From NCBI GenBank assembly GCA_018648445.1, contig JABGRG010000002.1, forward strand, positions 30,767 to 94,766: a stretch of 64,000 nucleotides of DNA, written 5' to 3'. The notes beneath the pieces are model-generated. The model saw only the letters and a list, made by a program, of their open reading frames with translations. It ran no database searches and had not been told where the DNA came from. The DNA comes from Rhodospirillales bacterium. GTDB lineage: Bacteria; Pseudomonadota; Alphaproteobacteria; Rhodospirillales_A; JACZKS01. This document shows, piece after piece, positions 1 to 8,476 of the stretch (its first letter is position 1; the number at the start of each line of letters is the position of its first letter). The translations under genes and the position numbers were made by a program.

Positions 1-531
1 GTCTACTTGTTCAACCAGACCCAGGACATTACGTCGGGAAAACGCGTTGCCAGCGTGGATGATTCGGGACACCCCCGGACCCAGGGCATGCGCGAGATCA
101 TGCATCTGACCACCACGGAAGAACTGAAACAGATCACCACATGGCTGGGCTCGCTGGAGCCCGACGTGAAGCCGGTTTCCAAGCGCAAACGCCGCTCGAA
201 AAAGAAGAAGGCCGCTGTCGCTGCACCGCAGGTCGACCCCAAGCTGGTGGCTGCTGGAAAGAAGCTTTTCAAGAAGAAACAGTGCCGCGTCTGCCACGGC
301 AAGGAAGGCAAGAAGCCTTTGAAGGCCCATTCGTTCCTGGCCGGACGCAAGGCGATCTACATGGCGCTGCAAATGAAGGATATTCGTGGAAAGGTGCGCA
401 CCAACGGCAAGACCAAGACCATGCTGCCGTTTGTCAAGAAGCTGAAAGACAAGGATATCGAGGCGATAACCGCGTATCTGTCGACCCTTGACCGTCCGAC
501 GCTGAAACATATGAAGCGTAAAAAGAAGTAA
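1..531 (+). CDS. c-type cytochrome of the nos cluster, 5' end missing
   Basis: Partial gene: the reading frame is open from base 1, so the true start lies to the left of the window. The visible 176 residues carry one haem-binding site, CRVCH, in the second half. The first 50 residues (NQTQDITSGKR, then TTTEELKQITTWLGSL) look like the end of a preceding cytochrome c domain, so the whole protein is probably di-haem. The two parts are joined by a lysine/arginine-rich linker and the C-terminus is again basic (KHMKRKKK). It is followed by a second di-haem cytochrome and the nos genes. Electron transfer to periplasmic NosZ is the likely role, by family knowledge and context; no partner is proven. 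The strongly basic linker is unusual for a periplasmic cytochrome. Confidence 0.8.
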   Translation, partial: VYLFNQTQDITSGKRVASVDDSGHPRTQGMREIMHLTTTEELKQITTWLGSLEPDVKPVSKRKRRSKKKKAAVAAPQVDPKLVAAGKKLFKKKQCRVCHGKEGKKPLKAHSFLAGRKAIYMALQMKDIRGKVRTNGKTKTMLPFVKKLKDKDIEAITAYLSTLDRPTLKHMKRKKK

Positions 532-576
532 CCGCATATTGATGTGCCGAGCAATCAAGCAGACGGAGACGAGATA

Positions 577-1284
577 ATGATCCGAAAAATTCTTCCCATC
601 GGTATGGCGCTTATGTTGGCAATGCCCGCTGCTCAGGCAGCGGAAGGGGACCGCCAATGGATGGCCACAGGCAGCGAACGCGAGGACGCGCTGAAGCTGC
701 AACCCGACTATGAAAACGGGATCGATGTTTACGAGGTGTGCACCGCATGCCACATGACCGAGGGTTGGGGCTCCGAGGACGGCACATTCCCGCAACTGGC
801 CGGTCAGCACTGGCAAGTCACCATAAAGCAGCTTTCCGATATTCGCGAAAAGAACCGCGACAATCCGACCATGTATCCATTTGCGCTGCCCCGTTCCATC
901 GGTGGGGCGCAGGCGATCCGCGATGTGGCAGATTATATTACCAAGCTGCCCATGAACCCCGAACCGGGGTTGGGCGCGGGAACCGACCTTGAACTGGGCG
1001 CAAAGCTCTACAAGGATAATTGCGTCCAGTGTCACGGCGAAAACGGCGAAGGCATGCCGGACAAGTACTATCCGCGCATCCAGGGCCAACATTACAAATA
1101 TCTGGTCCGCCAGTTCGAATGGATCCGGGATGGAAAACGTCGCAACGCAAATCCCGACATGGTCAAGCAGATTGCCGGATTCTCGGATAAAGATATGCAG
1201 GCCGTGATGGATTTCGTTTCCCGTCAGAAGCCACCGGCGGAAATGGTTGGCGAACCCGGCTGGGAAAACCCAGATTTCCAGTAG
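577..1284 (+). CDS. di-haem c-type cytochrome (cytochrome c4-like), nos cluster
   Basis: 235-residue exported cytochrome. The ATG at 577 is chosen because it begins a clear signal peptide (MIRKILPIGMALMLAMPAAQA) and has GGAG upstream; an in-frame GTG at 544 would add a charged extension before it. Two CxxCH haem sites, CTACH near residue 53 and CVQCH near residue 151, lie in two similar halves, the pattern of cytochrome c4-type proteins of about 200 residues. Methionines in each half (for example in PTMYPFALP) could be sixth ligands. It sits 45 bases after another c-type cytochrome and before nosD. The inferred role is periplasmic electron donor to nitrous oxide reductase, or relay from the bc1 complex or NosGH. 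Confidence 0.88.
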   Translation: MIRKILPIGMALMLAMPAAQAAEGDRQWMATGSEREDALKLQPDYENGIDVYEVCTACHMTEGWGSEDGTFPQLAGQHWQVTIKQLSDIREKNRDNPTMYPFALPRSIGGAQAIRDVADYITKLPMNPEPGLGAGTDLELGAKLYKDNCVQCHGENGEGMPDKYYPRIQGQHYKYLVRQFEWIRDGKRRNANPDMVKQIAGFSDKDMQAVMDFVSRQKPPAEMVGEPGWENPDFQ

Positions 1285-1374
1285 AATGAATAGAAGGGGT
1301 GCATAAGGCCGTGGCGGACTGTTCCATTGCGTCCGATGCCTCCCGTTTTGTCCGATGTTGAAGTTGGAACCAAA

Positions 1375-2280
1375 ATGACAAACGCGAGCCAGAATAAAGC
1401 CGGTATCGTATTCCGGTTGCTGACTCTTGTAGGCATGTGCTTGCTGGTGGCGATCTTCTTTTCGCCGATCTGGTGGGTTTCGTTGAAGGCGCCGAACTAT
1501 CCGCCGCAAACCTTCCCCGACGGCGTGCGCATTCATTTTCATGTGAACGGCGTGTTTAACGGGTGCAAGACCCGCGAGTCCGACGAGGTGCACGTAGAAG
1601 AAGCCCTCGACTGCGTTCACGAGATGAACACGATCAACCATTTCATCGGCATGCAGCCCATGGACGTCGCCTCGGCGATGCTGGCGTTCGCCGCGATTTT
1701 CTTCGAAGACCTTGAAGCCAACCAGTCGGTCAGCAGGATTACCGAGACAACGGATGTCGACCCGTTGATCCTGGCCGCGCGCGGATCTGCTCCGACCGCC
1801 AAGGCCGCTGGTGGCGCATCGCATGGCGCATCGGTCGCCGCCGCCGTTCCGGGCAAAAAGGGTGATCGCGCACAGAACAAGCTGGTCGTCAATCTTCTGG
1901 GATACAAACTCGATCTGGCGGTACTGAAATTCCAGCACATGGCCTACGTGTTCACGGGTGTCGGCGTATTGCTGGCCGTCTTCATGGTCTACAGCGGGCC
2001 GTTCTGGTGGCTGGCGGCGGTGCCGGCGGTCATGGTTCCGGTCGGCTTTTTGATTGATTACGTGGCGTGGCTGTGGTGGTTCGGCCATAACCTGTCGTCG
2101 TGGGGCGCGTTCACCGTGAAGCCTTTCATGCCGACCGTTTTCGGACAGGGAAAGGTGGCCCAGTTCGGCACCTTCTCGTATCCGCATTACGGGTTCGGGC
2201 TGATGGTGGTGTTGAGCGTCGTCACGCTTCTTGCGATCCTGATCCGGCGAAAGCAGTTTCGCGAGGCGGATGGAAACTGA
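1375..2280 (+). CDS. nos-cluster integral membrane protein of unknown function
   Basis: 301 residues from the ATG at 1375, which has GGAA just upstream; in-frame TTG (1327) and ATG (1336) would extend it. One membrane segment lies near residues 12-32, followed by a roughly 150-residue non-cytoplasmic region with two cysteines, the motif INHFIGM and an Ala/Gly-rich linker, then about three membrane segments in the C-terminal third. The aromatic signature SPIWWVSLKAPNYPP plus NHFIGM is shared, as far as I recall, with membrane proteins found beside nosD in atypical nos clusters. His, Met and Cys residues in the loop would suit copper or haem handling, but that is inference. It ends 2 bases before nosD, so co-expression is near certain. 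No enzymatic motif is recognised. Confidence 0.7.
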   Translation: MTNASQNKAGIVFRLLTLVGMCLLVAIFFSPIWWVSLKAPNYPPQTFPDGVRIHFHVNGVFNGCKTRESDEVHVEEALDCVHEMNTINHFIGMQPMDVASAMLAFAAIFFEDLEANQSVSRITETTDVDPLILAARGSAPTAKAAGGASHGASVAAAVPGKKGDRAQNKLVVNLLGYKLDLAVLKFQHMAYVFTGVGVLLAVFMVYSGPFWWLAAVPAVMVPVGFLIDYVAWLWWFGHNLSSWGAFTVKPFMPTVFGQGKVAQFGTFSYPHYGFGLMVVLSVVTLLAILIRRKQFREADGN

Positions 2281-2282
2281 GA

Positions 2283-3563
2283 ATGCGGAACATCCTGCGC
2301 GCACTGGCGATCTTGGTTCTGGGCCTTGCCGCAACGGGCTTGGCTCAGGCGGTTCAGCCGTTGCAGCCGCTCATCGACGCGACGCCGCATGGCGGAACCC
2401 TCAGCCCCGATCCCGGCGTCTATTCCGGTCCGGTGGTCATCAGCAAACCGATCACCCTTATCGGCAACCGCAACGTGGTGATCGATAACGGCGGCGTGGG
2501 AACGAACGTCGTCATCGAAACCGACGGCGCGACCATCGACGGACTGGTGCTGATCAATTCGGGGCAGTTGCACCACACCATCGATTCCGGCGTCCATATT
2601 CGCGGTGACTACAACATCGTCAAGAATTGCCTGATGGAAAACGTTCTGTTTGGCATTGATCTTCAGCAATCCAACCGCAACGTCGTCAAAAACAATCGCA
2701 TCACCTCGTTGCGCGACGAGACAGGCATGCGGGGCGATAGCGTCCGCCTGTGGTACAGCATGCACAACAAGATCCTCGACAACGTGATGACCGACGCCCG
2801 CGATATGGTCGTGTGGTATTCGGAAAGCAACCGGATTGCCGGAAACTATCTGGCGCGCGGACGCTACGGCATTCACTTCATGTATTCGCGTTACAATCTG
2901 GTCGAGGAAAACCGCTTCGTCGACAATTCAATCGGCGCGTACCTGATGTTCAGCGACGGCGTGGAATTCCGCAAAAACTATATTGCCAAAAGCAACGGGC
3001 CATCGGGCATCGGCATTGGTTTCAAGGAAGCCAGCAGTATCAAGGTGGACGACAACGAAATCCTTGGAAATGCCGTCGGCATTTCCATCGACGTTTCCCC
3101 TTACCAGCCCGACACGGTCAATTCGATCCGCGGCAACCGGATTGCATTTAACGCGGTCGGCGTGGCCATCATCAACGATTGGCACGGCAACGAATTTGAA
3201 CGAAATGACTTCAAGGGCAACTTTACCCAAGTCATGGTGGGCGGCGGCGGCGGCGCGTTGCGCCACCTGTGGAACGACAATTACTGGGATGTCTACCAGG
3301 GCTTCGACGAAGACGGCGACGGACGTGGCGACGCGCCGTTCGAGCTGTACTCCTACGCCGATAGGCTTTGGATGGACGTCATCCCGGCGGCCTTTTTCAG
3401 GGGCTCGCCGATCCTTGAACTCGTTGACTTTCTGGAACGTCTCGCGCCCTTTTCCGAACCCAAGCTGCTGGTCCACGAAAAGGGGCCAAGGATAAAGCGA
3501 AGCAACGCGTTGCGCGAAATGCTCGCATCCGGTGAACCCCCCGCAACGAAGGCGAGGAACTGA
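2283..3563 (+). CDS. nosD: NosD, periplasmic copper-delivery protein for nitrous oxide reductase
   Basis: 426 residues, starting at the ATG at 2283, two bases after the upstream stop; the frame is open further upstream but only this start gives a signal peptide (cleavage near GLAQA). The body is a chain of short repeats rich in N-x-V/I and G (NRNVVKNNRI, SNRIAGNYL, YNLVEENRF), typical of the right-handed parallel beta-helix of NosD and CASH-domain proteins. NosD works with the NosFY ABC transporter to mature the copper centres of NosZ in the periplasm. The C-terminal about 90 residues (after NDNYWDVYQGFDEDGDG) match the usual tail of NosD. Part of a tightly spaced nos run: nosG starts 5 bases after the stop. 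Confidence 0.93.
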   Translation: MRNILRALAILVLGLAATGLAQAVQPLQPLIDATPHGGTLSPDPGVYSGPVVISKPITLIGNRNVVIDNGGVGTNVVIETDGATIDGLVLINSGQLHHTIDSGVHIRGDYNIVKNCLMENVLFGIDLQQSNRNVVKNNRITSLRDETGMRGDSVRLWYSMHNKILDNVMTDARDMVVWYSESNRIAGNYLARGRYGIHFMYSRYNLVEENRFVDNSIGAYLMFSDGVEFRKNYIAKSNGPSGIGIGFKEASSIKVDDNEILGNAVGISIDVSPYQPDTVNSIRGNRIAFNAVGVAIINDWHGNEFERNDFKGNFTQVMVGGGGGALRHLWNDNYWDVYQGFDEDGDGRGDAPFELYSYADRLWMDVIPAAFFRGSPILELVDFLERLAPFSEPKLLVHEKGPRIKRSNALREMLASGEPPATKARN

Positions 3564-3568
3564 GGCTG

Positions 3569-4333
3569 ATGTCGCTTCTTTCGTTGCTGCCGAAAATACT
3601 GGGCGGGAAAAAACGCCAGACGACGCGCGAGCGGCGGCGTTTTTTGCGCTCGGCGGCGTTCGGTGCCGGCGTCCTGGCCGTTTCGCTGCTGGGATTTGTT
3701 CCGATTATCGGCAAATGGAAAACCCGCTTGCGTCCGCCCGGCGCGTTGGACGAGGACGCGTACCTGGCGTCGTGCATCAAATGCGGGCAATGCGTTCAGA
3801 CATGTCCGGTTGAGGCCATTGTTCTGGCCGACGCGGAGGACGGGTTCGGGGTAGGTGCGGCCTATATCGACGCCCGCGCCCAGGGGTGCGATTTTTCGTG
3901 TGACGCCATTCAGTGCGTTCTGGCCTGCCCCACCGGTGCGCTCAGTCACGACATTGATGCCAAGGAACAGGTGCGCATGGGCATGGCGCGGCTGGACCGT
4001 CCCGATCTTTGTCTCGCGCGCAAGGGCGAGGGGTTCGTCGGAGCCGTGCGCGGTCCCGCTTTCAAGGGGTTGCTGCGGTATGCCGAGATCGACCGCTGGA
4101 CCCCCATCCCTGTTGCCGATCATCCTTACGATCTGGAGCTTTGTGACCTGTGCGTCCGCCAATGCCCCATCCCGGGGGCGATTGAGCTGGCGCCCGTATC
4201 CAACGACCCGAACGATCCGCGCCGCACGCCCATTGTCCATAAGACGTGCACCGGTTGCGGAACCTGTGAAATGATCTGCCCGGTCGAGCCTGCCGCCATC
4301 GTCATCGATCCGCGTGAGGAGACGAGCGCATGA
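3569..4333 (+). CDS. nosG: NosG-like (NapG family) periplasmic 4x[4Fe-4S] ferredoxin
   Basis: 254 residues. A twin-arginine export signal (RERRRFLRSAAFGAG, residues 20-34) is followed by four cysteine clusters for [4Fe-4S] centres: C69-C72-C75-C79P; CDFSC...CVLACP; CDLCVRQCP; and CTGCGTCEMICP near the C-terminus. This is the layout of NapG and the NosG of atypical nos clusters, where NosG/NosH form a quinol-oxidising route that feeds electrons to periplasmic cytochromes and NosZ. Its stop overlaps the nosH start (ATGA at 4330-4333), implying translational coupling. napG itself is the alternative, but no nap genes are present and the neighbours are nosD and nosF. Confidence 0.9.
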   Translation: MSLLSLLPKILGGKKRQTTRERRRFLRSAAFGAGVLAVSLLGFVPIIGKWKTRLRPPGALDEDAYLASCIKCGQCVQTCPVEAIVLADAEDGFGVGAAYIDARAQGCDFSCDAIQCVLACPTGALSHDIDAKEQVRMGMARLDRPDLCLARKGEGFVGAVRGPAFKGLLRYAEIDRWTPIPVADHPYDLELCDLCVRQCPIPGAIELAPVSNDPNDPRRTPIVHKTCTGCGTCEMICPVEPAAIVIDPREETSA

Positions 4334-5307
4334 TGAAATCATTCGGCAGATCGATGGCGATGTTGTTTGGCCGCAAGTACGTCAAACCGTCGGCCGACGA
4401 AATGACCAAGGCGGTCAAGGATCTGTACGCCTTCAAGCGCACACCCGACGAAACGGCGAAGCGGCGGGCGGTCATCACGTCGAAGGACGAAATCAAGCGC
4501 GGCAGCAAGTGGCGCAACTGGCGTTGGCTGTCGATCATCTTCCTGAACCTGATTTTCGTGCTGTCCTTCCGGGCCGATATCCAGGTGGTCGAAGGGGCGC
4601 TGACGGCGTCACGCCTGGTCGGTTTTCACATGGCCGATTTGAACTCGTCGCTGCAGGTGATGTTGGCGTTCAAGGTGGTTCTGATCAATCTGGTGATCGG
4701 AACGGTGACGGTCTTGATTGTCTGGTGGTTGATTGGCGGGCGAACCTTCTGTTCGTGGCTGTGTCCCTATCATCTGTTGTCGGAATTCGCCGAAATGGCC
4801 CATCTTTGGCTGGCCCGGCGCGGCATCATTCGCGACCATCCTTTGCACCGGGGAACCCGCACCGTGCTATACGTGGTTTTCGCCGTGCTGGCCTTCGTCA
4901 CCGGATATACGGTTTTTGAGACCATTTCCCCGGTTGGCATTCTGAGCCGCGCGTTTATTTACGGGGCCAGCGTGGCGCTGGCCTGGGTCGGCGTGCTGTT
5001 GCTGATTGAGATCTTTTATTCGCGCCGCTTCTGGTGCCGCTACATCTGCCCCATCGGCCTGACCTACGGGCTTGTCGGATCGGTCTCGCCGTTGCGCGTT
5101 GTCTACGAGGTGGAAAGCTGCCATCACGAAGGCGATTGCCGACGGATTTGCATGGTGCCGCATGTGCTGGACGTAACCAAAATGGGCATGTCGCCCGACG
5201 CCAAGGTCGGCCTGAGCGCCGATTGCACGCGCTGCGGCATGTGCGTCGATATCTGTCCGACCGATTCTTTCAAGTATGAAATCAAGGGGTTGAGCAAGCT
5301 GCTCTAA
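4330..5307 (+). CDS. nosH: NosH-like (NapH family) membrane quinol dehydrogenase Fe-S protein
   Basis: 325 residues. A cytoplasmic, charged N-terminus of about 65 residues precedes four or five membrane segments. Two CxxxCP motifs on the membrane boundary (FCSWLCPYH and WCRYICPIG) are the family hallmark of NapH/NosH/NosR-type proteins. A C-terminal domain holds two [4Fe-4S] clusters (CHHEGDCRRICMVP and CTRCGMCVDICP). It would anchor NosG and take electrons from menaquinol or ubiquinol. NapH is usually about 290 residues, so the N-terminus here is longer than normal. Starts within the nosG stop. The role is by family and context; no NosR gene is visible in the window. Confidence 0.9.
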   Translation: MMKSFGRSMAMLFGRKYVKPSADEMTKAVKDLYAFKRTPDETAKRRAVITSKDEIKRGSKWRNWRWLSIIFLNLIFVLSFRADIQVVEGALTASRLVGFHMADLNSSLQVMLAFKVVLINLVIGTVTVLIVWWLIGGRTFCSWLCPYHLLSEFAEMAHLWLARRGIIRDHPLHRGTRTVLYVVFAVLAFVTGYTVFETISPVGILSRAFIYGASVALAWVGVLLLIEIFYSRRFWCRYICPIGLTYGLVGSVSPLRVVYEVESCHHEGDCRRICMVPHVLDVTKMGMSPDAKVGLSADCTRCGMCVDICPTDSFKYEIKGLSKLL

Positions 5308-5324
5308 AGGAATAGCCAGCGAAC

Positions 5325-6197
5325 ATGATGATCGAGATCAAAAACGTATCGAAGGCTTTTCGCCGAACCCCGGTTCTGGATGATCTGAGCCTTGGCATCG
5401 AGCGCGGCGAGCGCATCGCTCTGGTCGGTTCCAATGGTGCAGGCAAGACGACCCTGATCCGCTGTCTTCTTGGCGAATACACCCATGACGGAAGCATCAC
5501 GGTCGACGGCGTATCCCCGCGAAAAGACCGCTCCGGCGTTCTTTCAAGGATCGGCTTCGTTCCGCAGTTGCCGCCGCCATTGGGAATGCCGGTCGGTGAG
5601 TTGATCCGCTTTTCGTCCGGCGTGACCGGCACGGACCCCGCCCGCATCGAGCAACTAACCGAGCGTTTGGGGCTGGAACTGGAGCCCATTCGCAATCGCC
5701 CGTTCGTCAAGCTGTCAGGCGGCCAAAAGCAAAAATTATTGATCGGCATCGCCCTGGGCCGGGATACCGATATTCTGGTTCTGGACGAACCGGCAGCCAA
5801 TCTGGACCCGTCGGCGCGCGCTACCTTGTTTGAGCTATTGGCGGAGCGGCCCGAAGCGACCATGTTAATATCATCGCATCGGTTGGACGAGGTTGCGCCG
5901 CTGGTCAACCGCGTGATCGAGCTGGATCTGGGAAAGATCGTTCTCGATGATCGGGTCGCCGACGAGATTGACCTGACCGGCGTGTTGTTGTGCCGAATTA
6001 CCATTGGTCGACCGGAAGAGGCTTTTGCCAAAACCATTGCCCAGTGGGGATTCGTAAACGGCGGCGACGGAACCCGGTGGACGGGCCGGGTGGTCGGTCC
6101 GGACCGGCTTCGCTTTCTGGGAACCCTGTCGCGTTACGCCGGACTGGTTACCAGCCTCGTTCTCGAAGAGAGACCGGAGGAGCGGGACGCAAAATGA
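5325..6197 (+). CDS. nosF: NosF, ABC transporter ATPase for NosZ maturation
   Basis: 290 residues. The ATP-binding cassette has Walker A GSNGAGKTT near residues 35-43, the Q-loop FVPQ, signature LSGGQKQKL, Walker B ILVLDEPAANLD and the switch histidine in ISSHRLDE. The last about 80 residues form the extra C-terminal domain seen in NosF. Together with the NosY permease it exports or energises an unidentified sulfur- or copper-related factor needed to build the CuZ centre, with NosD as periplasmic partner. Two consecutive ATGs (5325, 5328) are possible starts. Its stop overlaps the nosL start (6194), so the genes are coupled. Confidence 0.93.
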   Translation: MMIEIKNVSKAFRRTPVLDDLSLGIERGERIALVGSNGAGKTTLIRCLLGEYTHDGSITVDGVSPRKDRSGVLSRIGFVPQLPPPLGMPVGELIRFSSGVTGTDPARIEQLTERLGLELEPIRNRPFVKLSGGQKQKLLIGIALGRDTDILVLDEPAANLDPSARATLFELLAERPEATMLISSHRLDEVAPLVNRVIELDLGKIVLDDRVADEIDLTGVLLCRITIGRPEEAFAKTIAQWGFVNGGDGTRWTGRVVGPDRLRFLGTLSRYAGLVTSLVLEERPEERDAK

Positions 6198-6694
6198 CAT
6201 GCCATCACCATACGGGCGGCGCACCGTTGGGTCTGAGCCGCCGCACGTTCTGCGCGCTTGTTCCCGCCGCCCTGGGTGCCGTGATGCTGCCGGGATGTTT
6301 GCCGGAAGATACCGGCCCGGTCGAAATTCGCTGGGACCGGGATGCCTGTGCGTTGTGCAACATGATCATTAGTGACAAGCGTTTCGCCGCCCAGGTGCGC
6401 GGCGGACCCAAACGCAAGGCGACCAAGTTCGACGATATCGGCTGCGCCCTGAACTGGCTGGCGCTGACCACCTGGAAGGGTGAGCCCGACATCGAGATTT
6501 GGGTTAACGATTACGACAAGCGAAACGTCTGGCTGGAGGCCCGCAAGGCCTTCTGGGTTCCCGGCCTGATTTCGCCCATGGATTACGGATTTGGCGCGGT
6601 GGCGGCGTCGCGCGACAATTCCGTGAGCTTTCTGGAAACCCAAAAGCTGGTGCTGGCGAAGGGCTCGCCGCACTGCGAGACCCCACCGTCCTGA
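6194..6694 (+). CDS. nosL: NosL, copper-binding lipoprotein
   Basis: 166 residues from the ATG at 6194, which overlaps the nosF stop. The N-terminus has an RR-containing basic stretch (LSRRTF), a hydrophobic segment and the lipobox LPGC, so the mature protein starts at a lipidated cysteine. The NosL hallmark CALCNMIISD (C-x2-C-N-M) follows and provides the Cu(I) ligands; further conserved features are KFDDIGCAL and the PMDYGFGAVAA segment. NosL delivers copper to apo-NosZ or NosD at the outer face of the membrane. The early residues CHHH are an additional possible metal site, unless they are removed with the signal peptide. Confidence 0.93.
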   Translation: MTCHHHTGGAPLGLSRRTFCALVPAALGAVMLPGCLPEDTGPVEIRWDRDACALCNMIISDKRFAAQVRGGPKRKATKFDDIGCALNWLALTTWKGEPDIEIWVNDYDKRNVWLEARKAFWVPGLISPMDYGFGAVAASRDNSVSFLETQKLVLAKGSPHCETPPS

Positions 6695-6714
6695 GACGAA
6701 AAGAAACGGAAACT

Positions 6715-7542
6715 ATGACAAACCTTTGGTTATCGGCACGGCTGGATATGGCGGAGTCCATCCGCACGCGGTGGTTTGCGCTCTATTCACTGGTTTTCGG
6801 CGCGATCATTGTCTTTCTATTCGTCTTCGGCCTGACGGAATCGCGGGTCATGGGCTTCACCGGCCTGTCGCGCCTGTTGGTCACCTATATTCAGCTGACC
6901 ATGGCCATCCTGCCGATTTTCGTTCTCATAACCACGGTCAGATCGGTGGCGGGTAACCGCGAGGCGGGCGTGTTCGAGTACCTGCTGTCCCTGCCCGTAT
7001 CCCTGGCCGCGTGGTTTTGGGGAAAGATGATTGGGCGTTTCGTCATTGTCGTCCTGCCCGTGGTTTTGGCGATGGTTCTCGCGACTGCCTGGGGCGTGGC
7101 GCAGGACCTTTCCGTCCCCTGGCGGCACTTGACCTATTACATCTGCCTTCTGGTTTCGCTGTCGTGGTGTTTTTTGGGCATCGGGTTTTTGATTTCCAGC
7201 GTCGCGCGCACGCCGGACGTGGCGCAAAGTGCCGCCTTCATCGTCTGGCTTTTCATGCTGTTGTTCCTCGATCTTATTTTGTTGGGTTTGCTGATCAAGG
7301 AGAGCATGCCGTCGGAACTGGTTATCGGGATTACGCTTCTGAACCCGCTGCAGGTTTTCCGCACCGCAACCATGATGCTGTTCGATCCCGACCTTATCCT
7401 TCTCGGGCCGTCGGCCTACGTGATCCTGGATAATTTCGGGCAGACCGGATACGTCCTGTGGGCTTTGGTCTATCCGGCGGTGTTCGGCACGCTGTGCGCG
7501 TTGTTTGGTTTCTTTCTTTTTCGCCGGGGCGATCTTCCGTAG
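6715..7542 (+). CDS. nosY: NosY, ABC transporter permease for NosZ maturation
   Basis: 275 residues with six predicted membrane segments (around residues 18-40, 55-80, 100-130, 140-165, 175-200, 245-270) and no soluble domain, typical of ABC-2 type NosY permeases of about 270-280 residues. Motifs such as ESRVMGFTGLSRLL and REAGVFEYLLSLPVS fit the family. Partner of NosF; the gene lies 20 bases after nosL and ends the recognisable nos run. A menA-like gene starts 13 bases after its stop, suggesting the transcript continues. Confidence 0.92.
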   Translation: MTNLWLSARLDMAESIRTRWFALYSLVFGAIIVFLFVFGLTESRVMGFTGLSRLLVTYIQLTMAILPIFVLITTVRSVAGNREAGVFEYLLSLPVSLAAWFWGKMIGRFVIVVLPVVLAMVLATAWGVAQDLSVPWRHLTYYICLLVSLSWCFLGIGFLISSVARTPDVAQSAAFIVWLFMLLFLDLILLGLLIKESMPSELVIGITLLNPLQVFRTATMMLFDPDLILLGPSAYVILDNFGQTGYVLWALVYPAVFGTLCALFGFFLFRRGDLP

Positions 7543-7555
7543 GCTAGGAATCGTG

Positions 7556-8476
7556 ATGGCGGAAGACACCAATCGACATAAGGATAATGCGCCGCCCACC
7601 GGCTGGCGACTGTGGTGGATTGCCGCCCGACCCAAGACGCTGAGCATATCCATGGTTCCGGTGGTCGTCGGAACGGCGGTCGCCTGGGCCGAAACGGCCA
7701 CAGCGAGCCTTGTGGTGGCGGTGGTTGCGTTGCTATCGGCCCTGTTTATCCAGACCGGCACCAATCTGTATAACGATGCCGCCGACCATGATCGGGGAAC
7801 CGATACGCAAGCCCGCCTTGGCCCGAAACGGGTGACGGCGGAAGGCTGGATCGCGGCGCGCAAGGTCTATGGAGCTGCGGCACTTTGTTTCGTCATCGCT
7901 TCGGCTGCCGGGTGCTATCTGATCTGGCTGGGCGGCTGGCCCATACTGGTGCTGGGGATCGTCTCGCTGTTTTCCGGCTATTGGTATTCCGGTGGTCCGA
8001 AACCGTTGGCCCATACGGCGTTTGGCGAGGCGTTCGTGTTTGCGTTCTTCGGATTGGGCGCGGTCGGCGGAACTTACTATCTGCATACCGGCGCGTACTC
8101 GATGGGTGCGCTGGTTGCGGGGTCGGCAGTGGGCCTGCTGGCTTCGGCGGTAATGCTGGTCAACAACTACCGCGACTTCGATTCCGACTTTGAAGCGGGC
8201 CGCGTGACCCTGGCCATTCGCGTGGGGCGCCCCGCGTCCAAGTTCGTGTTCGCGGCGTTTCTGCTGGGGGCGTACCTGATGCTGATCCCGTGGGCCGCAT
8301 CGGGGGAACATTGGTCCGCTATTGCGTTTGCCGCCCCGGCGCTCCCGGTATTCGCATTCCTGATATACCGTTTTTGGCGCGAGCCACTCGGCGCGGCATT
8401 CAACCGAATTCTCGCCCAGACGGCCCTGGCCCAGGTCGTTTTCGGCGTTCTTCTATCGGTCGGGCTGGTCGTTTAG
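7556..8476 (+). CDS. menA: UbiA/MenA-family prenyltransferase (1,4-dihydroxy-2-naphthoate polyprenyltransferase-like)
   Basis: 306 residues from the ATG at 7556, preceded by TAGGAA; the frame is open upstream inside nosY, but that start is unlikely. Eight to nine membrane segments and the prenyl-diphosphate/Mg site NLYNDAADHDRGTDT, with the second acidic motif NNYRDFDSDFEAG, mark the UbiA superfamily. The adjacent GPKRVTAEG and the overall length match MenA, which attaches the prenyl chain to dihydroxynaphthoate in menaquinone synthesis, rather than UbiA or CyoE. No other men genes are in the window. Placement directly after nosY suggests a link between the quinone pool and the NosGH electron route, but this could be chance. 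Confidence 0.82.
   Translation: MAEDTNRHKDNAPPTGWRLWWIAARPKTLSISMVPVVVGTAVAWAETATASLVVAVVALLSALFIQTGTNLYNDAADHDRGTDTQARLGPKRVTAEGWIAARKVYGAAALCFVIASAAGCYLIWLGGWPILVLGIVSLFSGYWYSGGPKPLAHTAFGEAFVFAFFGLGAVGGTYYLHTGAYSMGALVAGSAVGLLASAVMLVNNYRDFDSDFEAGRVTLAIRVGRPASKFVFAAFLLGAYLMLIPWAASGEHWSAIAFAAPALPVFAFLIYRFWREPLGAAFNRILAQTALAQVVFGVLLSVGLVV

Noticed and set aside
3353..4342. Minus-strand open frame of 329 codons opposite the nosD/nosG boundary
   Set aside because: Antisense to well-supported nos genes, no ribosome site, no family match.
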